A stretch of DNA of 64,000 nt, taken from NCBI RefSeq assembly GCF_037203765.1, contig NZ_JBBCAS010000001.1, positions 558,001-622,000 on the forward strand, written 5' to 3'. The notes below the pieces were generated by a model. It had not been told where the DNA came from, did no database searches, and was given only the letters and a program-made list of their open reading frames with translations. The translations under genes and the position numbers were made by a program. The DNA is from Sediminicola sp037203765. GTDB taxonomy: Bacteria > Bacteroidota > Bacteroidia > Flavobacteriales > Flavobacteriaceae. Below, one piece after another: positions 53,026 to 61,344 of the stretch; position 1 is the stretch's first letter; the number at the start of each line of letters is the position of its first letter.

Positions 53026-55296
53026 TTACTTGGTGTCCAACTTGGCAGGAATTACGGAACTGTCATGTTCCTTGTAATACAGCTCCAATAAGTTGGTGGT
53101 TGCCGAAATTATATCTTTCGTCTCAAGGAGTAGGGCAAAGTATAACGTGGTATTCTTAGGGCTGGATTCTTCCGTACGTGTCCTTTCCACTTGCCTCTCA
53201 ATTTTTTCAGAGACCATGTTCAGTAATTCTTGTTTGCTTGTTAGAAGCTCTCCAATTTGCTCAAATGAGCGGGAATCGAAAACCTCCTTCGTGGCACGGA
53301 AAAGTTCATCGAGCTTAAGATCTATTTCTTTTAGCTCTTTGATCTGATTGTACTTAAGTTTCTTGTGGTTATTATGGATGTGTTTATGGCTTATTTTGGC
53401 CAAGTACTCCAGGGATTGGGCCAGGTCCTGCAAAAACCCTAATATATTGATGTAGAAATTGCTTGCGCCCACACTGGCTTCGTCCAAGTTTTTGATGAAG
53501 TAAAAAATATGATCCCTCAACTCATCCACTTCATTGGATAATTTGATAACTCCTTTTTTATTCTTTTTGAGGAGATCAAGGTCTTGTTTGGCCAAACCAT
53601 TGATAGTGTTGGTGTATATTTTGTTTCCTCTTTTTACAACATTGGCAATGTTATTGGCACTCTCCTCTATAACTCCTTGGATAGAACTGCTCTCTGCTTT
53701 TCTAAGGCTATCTTCAGCTTTTATTTCTTTTGATTTTTGACTGTGGGAAATGTAATTTCTTACCAAAAGGAAAATAGCTATAAGTAAAAGTATGGCTACC
53801 ATGGAAGGGACATGGATATTGATTAGGTATACGATTACTGCCGCCGATATAAAAGCAATGAAGGCAGTAAAGAACCATCCCCCGATAACATTTAATACTC
53901 CGGCAACCCTGTAAACGGCACTTTCAGCACCCCAAGCCCTATCTGCCAAAGAAGAACCCATGGCAACCATAAAAGTTACGTAGGTGGTGGAAAGCGGTAA
54001 TTTGTAAGAGGTGGCTATAGAGATCAATACCCCTGCTACCATTAGGTTAACTGCGGCTCTAACCATATCAAAAGCCGGCATTTCATAAGTTTTATCCTTG
54101 GAAAGTGCTATGACCGGTTTTTCAAAATTGGCATCTATCCTATTCTTGAGTGATTTTGGGATGAGGGAAGTGGTGATTTGTGAAACTAAAATAGCTCCCC
54201 TGACAATTCCCCGGGAAAGGAAGTTGGGCTGAAAACGTTCCTTGGACTCCCCTTCTCTTGAGAGGTTTATCTCGGTCTGGGTCACATAACGAGCCTTTTT
54301 TGAGAACCATAAGGTCAAAACCATGACCATCCCTGCTCCAAATAATAGGAAGTTAGGGGTAGGTACCTTTTCTGCCAAAACGGTCATGCTAAACTCAGTT
54401 GCCGGAATACCGGAAGCTTGCCAAGCTTCAAAAGACTGCCATGCAGCAATGGGGACACCTATAAAATTGACAAGATCGTTTCCTGCAAAGGCGAGGGCCA
54501 AGGCAAAAGTTCCAACGATAATGATCAGTTTATAAACATCAAATTTTAAGATAATGGTAATCAAATAAGAGAATACGGTCCAAATAACAAGGCTTCCCAT
54601 GATAATTAGGATGGTGTTGTCCTGAATAAAAGTGAGTAAGTCATCACTAACGAAAGTGGCTCCTTTTAATCCTTTTATCATAATGAAATAGGTGATGGCC
54701 GTTAGGGCACTGCCACCAAATATGGATACCACCCAATTTGCTTTTTTTCTAAAATCAAAAGAGAGCAACATCCTAGAGAAATATTGGACGAGGGCACCTA
54801 TGGAAAAGGCAATGACGACAGATAATAGGATCCCAACGATAATTTCGGTTGCTTTGGAGGTGTTGATATGCCTATATACATCTACATAATTTCCAGTATC
54901 CGCAGCCACCTTGATAAAGGCCATGGCCACTGCAGCACCCAAAAGTTCAAATACAATGGAAACCGTTGTAGAAGTTGGCATTCCTACGGTATTGAAGAAA
55001 TCCAACAATAAAATGTCGGTGATCATCACGGCCATGAATATGATCATGATCTCACTGAACATAAATTCACTGGGATTGAAAATGCCCTTTCTGGCTACCT
55101 CCATCATCCCACTGGAAAATATGGCACCTATGGCAATTCCCAAGCTGGCAACAATCATGATGGTTCTGAAGGAAATGGCTTTGGAGCCAATGGCAGAATT
55201 CAAAAAATTTACTGCATCATTGCTAACGCCAACTACCAAATCGGCCACGGCCAAAAAGGCAAGGGCAATAATCATTAACAAGTAAATATTATCCAT
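53026..55296 (-). CDS. PiT family phosphate transporter with PhoU-like C-terminal domain
   Basis: A 756-residue protein. The PiT permease part (~1-500) carries the duplicated family motifs ADLVVGVSNDAVNFLNSAIGS (N-terminal) and SYKLPLSTTYVTFMVAMGSSLADRAWG (C-terminal half) and about ten to twelve TM helices. The C-terminal ~230 residues are soluble and helical (EVDELRDHIFYFIKNL, NHKKLKYNQIKELKEI), like the DUF47/PhoU-like pit accessory proteins, fused here to the transporter. ATG at 55296 is preferred over the TTG 21 bp upstream. It follows phoU in the pst cluster, adding a low-affinity phosphate route. Confidence 0.9.
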   Translation of the reverse strand: MDNIYLLMIIALAFLAVADLVVGVSNDAVNFLNSAIGSKAISFRTIMIVASLGIAIGAIFSSGMMEVARKGIFNPSEFMFSEIMIIFMAVMITDILLLDFFNTVGMPTSTTVSIVFELLGAAVAMAFIKVAADTGNYVDVYRHINTSKATEIIVGILLSVVIAFSIGALVQYFSRMLLSFDFRKKANWVVSIFGGSALTAITYFIMIKGLKGATFVSDDLLTFIQDNTILIIMGSLVIWTVFSYLITIILKFDVYKLIIIVGTFALALAFAGNDLVNFIGVPIAAWQSFEAWQASGIPATEFSMTVLAEKVPTPNFLLFGAGMVMVLTLWFSKKARYVTQTEINLSREGESKERFQPNFLSRGIVRGAILVSQITTSLIPKSLKNRIDANFEKPVIALSKDKTYEMPAFDMVRAAVNLMVAGVLISIATSYKLPLSTTYVTFMVAMGSSLADRAWGAESAVYRVAGVLNVIGGWFFTAFIAFISAAVIVYLINIHVPSMVAILLLIAIFLLVRNYISHSQKSKEIKAEDSLRKAESSSIQGVIEESANNIANVVKRGNKIYTNTINGLAKQDLDLLKKNKKGVIKLSNEVDELRDHIFYFIKNLDEASVGASNFYINILGFLQDLAQSLEYLAKISHKHIHNNHKKLKYNQIKELKEIDLKLDELFRATKEVFDSRSFEQIGELLTSKQELLNMVSEKIERQVERTRTEESSPKNTTLYFALLLETKDIISATTNLLELYYKEHDSSVIPAKLDTK

Positions 55297-55423
55297 AATT
55301 AAAGTCTTGAAAGCCAACCTTGCAAACCTACTTAAAACTTAACAATGTATAATATTAAAAGAGCACTAATTTGACCAAAATCCCTAGTACTATGTAGGTT
55401 GTAATAGGGATTGGGGTAAAAAT

Positions 55424-56086
55424 TTATTTTTTTCTTTTATGTTTCAGTACCTCGGCATCGATATAAAAAATAACTTCCTCTGCCACGTTTTTCATTAAAT
55501 CTCCTACACGTTCCAATTTTTTCACAACGGAGAACAGCACCAGGGATTGTCTAATGAGTTTCGGGTCTTTACGTATTTCCTCTTCAATAATGGCAAAAGA
55601 CTCCCTATTGATCTGATCCAGAACCTTGTCTTTTTTAAAGACTTTTCTAGCGGCCTTTACGTCCTTATCCTCATAAGCAACGGTTATGTGGTCAAACATA
55701 GCGGAGATCGTAGTATACATCTGTTCAAACTGTAATCTTTCAAAAAGATGTGGCGCTATGGGCTCGTCAAGATCAACTACGTACTTTGAAATACTGTAGG
55801 CGTGATCGGCGATTCTTTCCAAATCGAAATTGATTTTACGAACTGCCATGATGAATCGAAGATCGATGGCTACTGGATTGTACAGTGCCAAGAATTTTTC
55901 ACAATCTTCCTCAATTTTCAGATCCAAGGCATTGACCCTGTTCTCCGTATTGATGACTTCCTCTGCCAAATCACTATCGTGCTCCCGAAATGCAACTTTG
56001 GCTTTTTCAAGCTGGGATTTGCACAACGTAAGCATTTTGAAACCCGACTGGTTTATGATTTCCCTTTGGTAAATAGCATTTGCCAT
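55424..56086 (-). CDS. phoU: Phosphate signalling protein PhoU
   Basis: A 220-residue cytoplasmic protein of two three-helix bundles that links the Pst transporter to the PhoR-PhoB signalling pathway and represses it in high phosphate. The metal-binding E/D-x-x-x-D helices are visible as NFDLERIADHAYSI (~87-100) and VKKLERVGDLMKNVAEE (~190-206). It lies 11 bp downstream of pstB and completes the pstSCAB-phoU order. Confidence 0.95.
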   Translation of the reverse strand: MANAIYQREIINQSGFKMLTLCKSQLEKAKVAFREHDSDLAEEVINTENRVNALDLKIEEDCEKFLALYNPVAIDLRFIMAVRKINFDLERIADHAYSISKYVVDLDEPIAPHLFERLQFEQMYTTISAMFDHITVAYEDKDVKAARKVFKKDKVLDQINRESFAIIEEEIRKDPKLIRQSLVLFSVVKKLERVGDLMKNVAEEVIFYIDAEVLKHKRKK

Positions 56087-56097
56087 AATCCTATATT

Positions 56098-56913
56098 TTA
56101 TCCGAACCTACCAGTGATGTAGTTTTCGGTTTTTTGTTTTTCTGGGTTAGTAAAGATGTTTTTTGTCTTATTGTACTCAATAAGATCACCAAGATAGAAA
56201 AAAGCAGTATAATCACTGATTCTACTGGCTTGTTGCATGTTATGGGTTACAATGATAATGGTATATTTTTCTTTTAATTGAAAAATAAGTTCCTCAATTT
56301 TCGCTGTAGAAATTGGATCCAACGCCGATGTGGGCTCGTCCATTAAGATGATGGAGGGCTCAACCGCCAATGTCCGTGCAATACATAGTCTTTGTTGCTG
56401 TCCTCCTGAAAGGGCAATGCCAGATTTCTTTAGACCATCCTTCACCTCTTCCCAAAGTCCAACTTGTTGTAGGGAGGAAACTACCCGTTCTTCGATAAAT
56501 TTCTTATCGGTTATGCCTTGTATCCTCAGACCGTAGGCAACATTGTCAAATATGGATTTTGGGAACGGATTTGGCTTTTGGAACACCATTCCCACTTCCT
56601 TCCGCAATTCCTCAACGTTGATATTTTTCTTATAGATATTATTGCCGTTGATCTTGATCTTCCCTTCCATTCTAAAGCCATCAACATAATCGTTCATTCT
56701 ATTAAATAGACGAAGGAAAGTAGATTTTCCACAACCTGAAGGCCCAATAAAGGCGGTGACGGTGTTTGGTTTTATGGACATATCAATACCCTTTATAGCA
56801 TTGAAATCATCATACCAAACTTTAATGTTCTTGGCTTCTATTTTAGGTATCTTTTTTAAAGACGGGTCTATTACACTGTCCAGTACCATATTTTCTTTTA
56901 TAGGATTATCCAT
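56098..56913 (-). CDS. pstB: Phosphate ABC transporter ATP-binding protein
   Basis: The 271-residue ATPase that powers PstSCAB. Walker A GPSGCGKST at 57-65, signature LSGGQQQR (~175), Walker B LMDEPTSALDP (~195) and the switch His (VTHNM) are intact. The ATG at 56913 leaves two bases after the pstA stop; an upstream in-frame ATG at 56937 would overlap pstA. The extra ~25 N-terminal residues are longer than in E. coli PstB but common in this phylum. Confidence 0.95.
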   Translation of the reverse strand: MDNPIKENMVLDSVIDPSLKKIPKIEAKNIKVWYDDFNAIKGIDMSIKPNTVTAFIGPSGCGKSTFLRLFNRMNDYVDGFRMEGKIKINGNNIYKKNINVEELRKEVGMVFQKPNPFPKSIFDNVAYGLRIQGITDKKFIEERVVSSLQQVGLWEEVKDGLKKSGIALSGGQQQRLCIARTLAVEPSIILMDEPTSALDPISTAKIEELIFQLKEKYTIIIVTHNMQQASRISDYTAFFYLGDLIEYNKTKNIFTNPEKQKTENYITGRFG

Positions 56914-56915
56914 AA

Positions 56916-57770
56916 TTATTTCCATTTCTTCTGCCATTTGTTCCTAAAGTACACCGCTATACCGTTCATGATAAAAGTGATGCCCAATAAGATAATGATA
57001 GCCGCAGCGGCATTTTCTATAAATCCGGATTGTGGTCTTGATATCCAGTTGAATATTTGAATTGGCATCACAGAGAACTCATCCATCGGATTGGAAGGGG
57101 CAAAGGGCACATAGGCCAATGCACCTACTACGATCAATGGTGCCGTTTCCCCAACTGCCCTTGAAAGGGCCAAAATGACCCCGGTAAGAATTCCACCGCT
57201 GGAAGCCGGTAATATCTGGTGCCAAATTGTTTGCCATTTAGAGGCACCCAAAGCAAAGGATGCATCCTTGATTGATTTAGGCACGGCCTTGATAGCTTCC
57301 CGGGTTGCCACGATAACAATAGGCAGGATGAGCAGGGATAGGGTTAAACTTCCGGCCAAGACACTGGCACCCAAGTTCATGATACGAACAAAAACCTCAA
57401 GACCCAAAAGTCCATAGATGATGGAAGGTACCCCTGCCAGATTGGAGATGTTTATTTCCAAAAGACCCGCAAGCTTATTATTCTTTGCGTATTCCTCCAG
57501 ATAGATCCCAGCGGCAACCCCGATGGGAAATGCGATGATGGTGGTTAATAGCAAGATCCAAATACTCCCCATAAGGGCAGTGTAGATTCCGGAATTCTCA
57601 GCCTTTCTGGAAGGCAGGTCCGTGATAAAAGCCCAATCTATCCTAAGTATTCCGTCAATTAGGATATCTCCAATGAAGACTGCCAATAATACCAAGCCGA
57701 TAATGGTACAGAATATGCCCCAATACTTGAAAGCCTGGTCTTTCCACCTATTTTTCTGTATATTATTCAT
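56916..57770 (-). CDS. pstA: Phosphate ABC transporter permease
   Basis: A 284-residue inner-membrane permease with six hydrophobic helices. The family features SGIYTALMGSIWILLLTTI, NLAGVPSIIYGLLGLEVFV (EAA-type contact loop before the coupling helix) and the conserved EAIKAVPKSIKDASFALGAS are present. Its start overlaps the pstC end by eight bases. Confidence 0.95.
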   Translation of the reverse strand: MNNIQKNRWKDQAFKYWGIFCTIIGLVLLAVFIGDILIDGILRIDWAFITDLPSRKAENSGIYTALMGSIWILLLTTIIAFPIGVAAGIYLEEYAKNNKLAGLLEINISNLAGVPSIIYGLLGLEVFVRIMNLGASVLAGSLTLSLLILPIVIVATREAIKAVPKSIKDASFALGASKWQTIWHQILPASSGGILTGVILALSRAVGETAPLIVVGALAYVPFAPSNPMDEFSVMPIQIFNWISRPQSGFIENAAAAIIILLGITFIMNGIAVYFRNKWQKKWK

Positions 57771-58641
57771 ATTTCTCTTGGTATTTTTTTCTGATTCTAT
57801 AGCTCAATGTATTCAGTAAAAAGGTAAATACAAACAAGGTAATACCTGCGGCAAAAATAGTCCTATATTCCAAAGACCCGTGCTGTACATCTCCAAGACT
57901 CACCTGAACAATATAGGCGGTAATGGTCTCTACGGGAACCGTTGGGTCCAATGTTAATCTGGGTTGTTGACCTGCAGCTACGGCAACGATCATGGTTTCT
58001 CCAATGGCCCTGGAGATGGCCAGGATGATAGAAACGATAATACCCGAGGATGCTGCCGGGACAATCACTTTAAAAGCTGTTTGCAGTTTGGTGGCACCCA
58101 TGCCGTAAGAAGCTTCCCTCAGGGAAGCGGGAACGGCATGAAGGGCATCCTCACTTATGGAGGAGATATAAGGGATTATCATGATCCCCATAACGATACC
58201 CGCCGAAAGGGAGTTGAAGCCAGCTAGATCTGGGATAAATCCCTGTAAGAAAGGGGTTACAACAACCAAAGCAAAAAAACCATAAACAACCGTTGGGATG
58301 GAAGCCAGTAGTTCCAATAATGGTTTTATAGTTTTCCTAAAATTTCGTGGGGCATACTCGCTCAGGTAAATACTGATGGTCAATCCAATTGGCAATGCTA
58401 CTGCAATGGCAATAAAGGAGGTCAACAATGTTCCGGAGAGCAGCGGTAGAATTCCAAAGTGCTTTTCAGTGAACAACGGAGTCCATTGAGTATCGGTAAA
58501 GAAATCAATAATAGATACCTCACTGAAGAACTGTACCGCTTCAATGGAAAGAACCAAAATGATACCTACGGTAACGGCAATAGTAATCAAAGCGCTTGTT
58601 AAAAGCGATTTCTCGATTATAAGTTCTTTTATCTTGCGCAT
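57763..58641 (-). CDS. pstC: Phosphate ABC transporter permease
   Basis: A 292-residue permease partner of PstA, also with six helices. Recognisable by FGILPLLSGTLLTSFIAIAVALP, LASIPTVVYGFFALVVVTP and EDALHAVPASLREASYGMGAT. The periplasmic loop region before the first pair of helices is short, as usual in this group. It follows pstS by 70 bp with an intercistronic hairpin in between. Confidence 0.94.
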   Translation of the reverse strand: MRKIKELIIEKSLLTSALITIAVTVGIILVLSIEAVQFFSEVSIIDFFTDTQWTPLFTEKHFGILPLLSGTLLTSFIAIAVALPIGLTISIYLSEYAPRNFRKTIKPLLELLASIPTVVYGFFALVVVTPFLQGFIPDLAGFNSLSAGIVMGIMIIPYISSISEDALHAVPASLREASYGMGATKLQTAFKVIVPAASSGIIVSIILAISRAIGETMIVAVAAGQQPRLTLDPTVPVETITAYIVQVSLGDVQHGSLEYRTIFAAGITLFVFTFLLNTLSYRIRKKYQEKYE

Positions 58642-58661
58642 GTAAGATTATTTTAAATAGG

Positions 58662-58694
58662 AAAAATCAGGCACCTATAAAGCACCTGATTTTT
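58662..58694 (-). terminator. Intercistronic hairpin between pstS and pstC
   Basis: A 10-bp stem (AAAAATCAGG at 58662-58671 with its complement at 58685-58694) followed on the minus strand by T-rich bases. Its position suggests partial termination that keeps pstS mRNA above that of pstCAB-phoU. Confidence 0.6.
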
Positions 58695-58710
58695 CATCTA
58701 TAGCTTTTAA

Positions 58711-59655
58711 TTATTTGTTGTTTTCAACAAAAGTTTTAAAGCTTTCTTTTTGTTGGGCGTACAATTCTGAAGGTAACGGAATGTATCCTACATCGGTAGA
58801 TAATTCTCCTGCATTATCCAAATAGAAGTTCACAAATTCAACCACTTCAGGAGACTTTACAGAAGTGCTGTTTACGTAGATGAACAAAGGTCTGGACAAT
58901 GGTGTATAAGTACCGTTCTTTACGGTTTCCAAAGATGGTTTAACAACCTCGGTTCCATTGTTCACTCCAATAAGGGTTAATTTATCTTTGTTCTCTTCAT
59001 AATAGGCCAATCCGAAAAAGCCTAGGGAATATTTATCGCCTGCAATACCCTGAACCAAAACATGATCATCTTCACTGGCAGTAAAGTCGCCCCTACTGGA
59101 ACCGCTCTTTCCTACAACAGCCTCCGTAAAATAATCGTAGGTACCTGAAGCAACTCCAGGACCATACAAGTGGATCTCTTCATTTGGCCATTCTGGACGG
59201 ATCTGGTTCCATTTCATAATGGTACCCTGAGCAGATGGCTCCCATATTTTTTTCAGCTCCTCTACCGTAAAATTATCTACCCATGTATTCTCTGGGTTGA
59301 CCAATACAGCCAAACCATCATAAGCAACCTCTAGCTCAATGTAGTTGATGTTGTTTTCCTCACAAATCGCTTTTTCTTGATCCTTTATAGGTCGGGAAGC
59401 ATTGGAAATATTGGTTTCTCCTCTAGAAAACTTATTAAAACCTCCTCCGGTTCCGGAAACCCCAATAGTAACTTTTACATCGGGTTGCTCCGATCTGAAT
59501 TCTTCAGCAACAGCCTCTGTAATTGGGAATACGGTACTGGAACCGTCAATTTGAATTGTCCCGGTCATTGAACCAGCACCATCCTTTTTTTCTTTTTTGT
59601 CACCGCAGGCGCTCAATACCAGGGCCAAGGTTAAAAGAGATACAATTTTTTTCAT
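58711..59655 (-). CDS. pstS: Phosphate ABC transporter substrate-binding lipoprotein
   Basis: A 314-residue periplasmic phosphate-binding protein with a lipoprotein signal (ALVLSAC, Cys17) and a Lys/Gly linker. The PstS family elements IDGSSTVFPITEAVAEEF (~39-56), GVSGTGGGFNKFSRGETNISNASRPI (~64-90), GPGVASGTYDYFTEAV and SRPLFIYVNS are all present and give the phosphate-binding Ser, Thr and Arg. First gene of the pst operon, with a Pho-box-like element 51-71 bp upstream of the ATG. Confidence 0.95.
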   Translation of the reverse strand: MKKIVSLLTLALVLSACGDKKEKKDGAGSMTGTIQIDGSSTVFPITEAVAEEFRSEQPDVKVTIGVSGTGGGFNKFSRGETNISNASRPIKDQEKAICEENNINYIELEVAYDGLAVLVNPENTWVDNFTVEELKKIWEPSAQGTIMKWNQIRPEWPNEEIHLYGPGVASGTYDYFTEAVVGKSGSSRGDFTASEDDHVLVQGIAGDKYSLGFFGLAYYEENKDKLTLIGVNNGTEVVKPSLETVKNGTYTPLSRPLFIYVNSTSVKSPEVVEFVNFYLDNAGELSTDVGYIPLPSELYAQQKESFKTFVENNK

Positions 59656-59705
59656 GAGAATAATACTTTTAAAAGTTGCTAAATTTAAGAATTAAATAAA
59701 TACTA

Positions 59706-59726
59706 GGGGTTAAATTAGGGTTAAGA
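59706..59726 (-). promoter_or_regulatory. Candidate Pho box upstream of pstS
   Basis: On the minus strand this reads TCTTAACCC-TAA-TTTAACCCC, two TTAAC repeats exactly 11 bp apart. The pattern matches the PyTTAAPyPyT-N3-type Pho box described in cyanobacteria. A TATTTATT -7-like element follows at the same distance as in the porin promoter. Confidence 0.55.
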
Positions 59727-59767
59727 ATAATTTTGATCAAATCCCTATAAAACAATTGTTTAGATAC

Positions 59768-60973
59768 TTAAAAATGTACATCCAATTGAAGGCGGTACAT
59801 CAATTCGTCCGTTCCACCATCTACATTTAGATAGCTAAGGTCCGTTTGTACCTTCAATTTGTGACCTACAATATATTTGGATAAACCTAAGGTGTATTGG
59901 TCCTCTGGTGATTTTCCTGTGATATTCTCATCCAATGTGATGTTGGTGTAACGTCCTGAGATTTCCCAATCATTTTTTAATAGGTATCCCATTTGTAGGT
60001 TTAGACCATTGCCCACCTGCACTTCGTCACCTGTTAAAGTGCCGTCAGAGTTTTTGGCCAAAGGATCTTTGGCATCCCTATGGGCATATTCACCCATAAA
60101 GGAGAATCCATTATAGTTGAACATGGCGTCAATGAAAAGAGTGTTGATGTTGGTTTCATAGAAACCGGTTTCATTGTCAATGGTCATATAGGATCCTAGG
60201 TTACTTCGATTTCTTACCGCATTTTGGTTGATATCATAAGTAGCGGCAATCATTAATTTTGGGGATTTCTCCCGGTCTAAATCTGATCCTGTATAATCCC
60301 CTTTAAATTCTCCGAAAGGCAAGAATTCCAAACGTGAGGTATATTGGTGTCCTCCCAAATTGCCGGTGGTCACATTTCTACCTTCCCCTTGTGAGATGGC
60401 AAATTTTTCGCGCATCACAAAATTGTCGGACAATTTTGTTTTATGCCTTAATTGAATACCCATATCACGGTCTATGTTGAACCTGCTATTTAATAGGGAA
60501 CGATCTACCAACTGTAGGTTTGCAGAGGATACTACACGTTCCACGTTACCTGGAAGTTTGGTCTGACCAACCCAAAGTTCAAAGTTTTCGTAGAAGTTCC
60601 ACATGACAACCGCATCTAAAATATATCTTGGCGCATTGCTAGTGAATTCCGAGGTACCAGAAATATCCCTGTTGGATAATCCCAACTCCAATTTATATTC
60701 CAATTTGGGGCTGTAGACAAATCCGTCAAATTTCAAACGGGACCTGCGGACCAAAGAATTGGACTCTGGATTTACTAATCCTCCATCGGCGTCTTTCTCC
60801 CAATTGGCAACCGTTAAAAATTGCATCCTGGTCGCAATTTTCATGCTAAAGGTGCTATCTTTTCCCATTAGGTTGAAAAGTCCCTTTCCAAAAGCGGGAG
60901 CTTCTGTTTCTTGGGCAAAACTTAAAGTTGCAACAAACAGGAACAAACCTGCTGTAAAAATTCTTATTTTCAT
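59768..60973 (-). CDS. OprO/OprP-type porin (phosphate-selective porin family)
   Basis: A 401-residue outer-membrane beta-barrel. Signal peptide MKIRIFTAGLFLFVATLSFAQ starts at ATG 60973 (a longer frame upstream lacks one). The mature protein has alternating strands typical of phosphate-selective porin O/P: RRSRLKFDGFVYSPKLEYKLELGLSN, VMWNFYENFELWVGQTKLPGNVERV and the terminal aromatic strand LMYRLQLDVHF ending in Phe, the assembly signal. Placement next to pstS with a shared Pho-box pattern indicates phosphate uptake through the outer membrane. Confidence 0.9.
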   Translation of the reverse strand: MKIRIFTAGLFLFVATLSFAQETEAPAFGKGLFNLMGKDSTFSMKIATRMQFLTVANWEKDADGGLVNPESNSLVRRSRLKFDGFVYSPKLEYKLELGLSNRDISGTSEFTSNAPRYILDAVVMWNFYENFELWVGQTKLPGNVERVVSSANLQLVDRSLLNSRFNIDRDMGIQLRHKTKLSDNFVMREKFAISQGEGRNVTTGNLGGHQYTSRLEFLPFGEFKGDYTGSDLDREKSPKLMIAATYDINQNAVRNRSNLGSYMTIDNETGFYETNINTLFIDAMFNYNGFSFMGEYAHRDAKDPLAKNSDGTLTGDEVQVGNGLNLQMGYLLKNDWEISGRYTNITLDENITGKSPEDQYTLGLSKYIVGHKLKVQTDLSYLNVDGGTDELMYRLQLDVHF

Positions 60974-61007
60974 TTTATTAGTTTTTGTCGCTGCAAAGAA
61001 CAAGAGG

Positions 61008-61041
61008 CAAAGTTAAGTTAACGTTAATTGGAGATTAACCT
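61008..61041 (-). promoter_or_regulatory. Candidate Pho box and promoter of the porin gene
   Basis: Read on the minus strand, TTAAT and two TTAAC repeats start at 11-bp steps, and an extra TTAAC lies between the last two. The final repeat runs into TAACTTTG (61008-61015), an exact TAnnTTTG -7 element. The repeats thus take the place of the -33 box, as expected for a regulator-dependent promoter. The ATG is 35 bp downstream. Confidence 0.6.
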
Positions 61042-61073
61042 AAAGACATCATTGCTTCCCAGTAAAATGTAGA

Positions 61074-61100
61074 AAAAAAGCTACCTTGGCCAGAGGTAGC
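61074..61100 (-). terminator. Orphan minus-strand terminator upstream of the porin promoter
   Basis: Stem GCTACCT/AGGTAGC (61080-61086 with 61094-61100), 7-nt loop, followed on the minus strand by seven T. No minus-strand gene ends here. Confidence 0.65.
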
Positions 61101-61344
61101 CTGTTGATTTACATAAATAGTTGACAAAAACTAATACATTATGAAATCTATAAGGGGTCTAAAGACGGTACCAAATTGAGATATTTTCTCCATTCTTAGG
61201 TAAATTTTAGATTAAGGAATTATTAAGAATAAAATCTAATCCACATCTGAATGGAAAATTTATTCTTGTAACATTAGTTTTAAAGAAGGGGGATTAGGTA
61301 AGGAAAAGCTATAAAATGTATCTTGCGTCTTCAAATAATTTACT
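61101..61344. other. Intergenic stretch between porin promoter and dgt
   Basis: No open frame is supported. A TATCTTG element at 61319-61325 resembles a -7 box for dgt. Apart from the terminator just to its left the stretch shows nothing I can identify. Confidence 0.5.
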
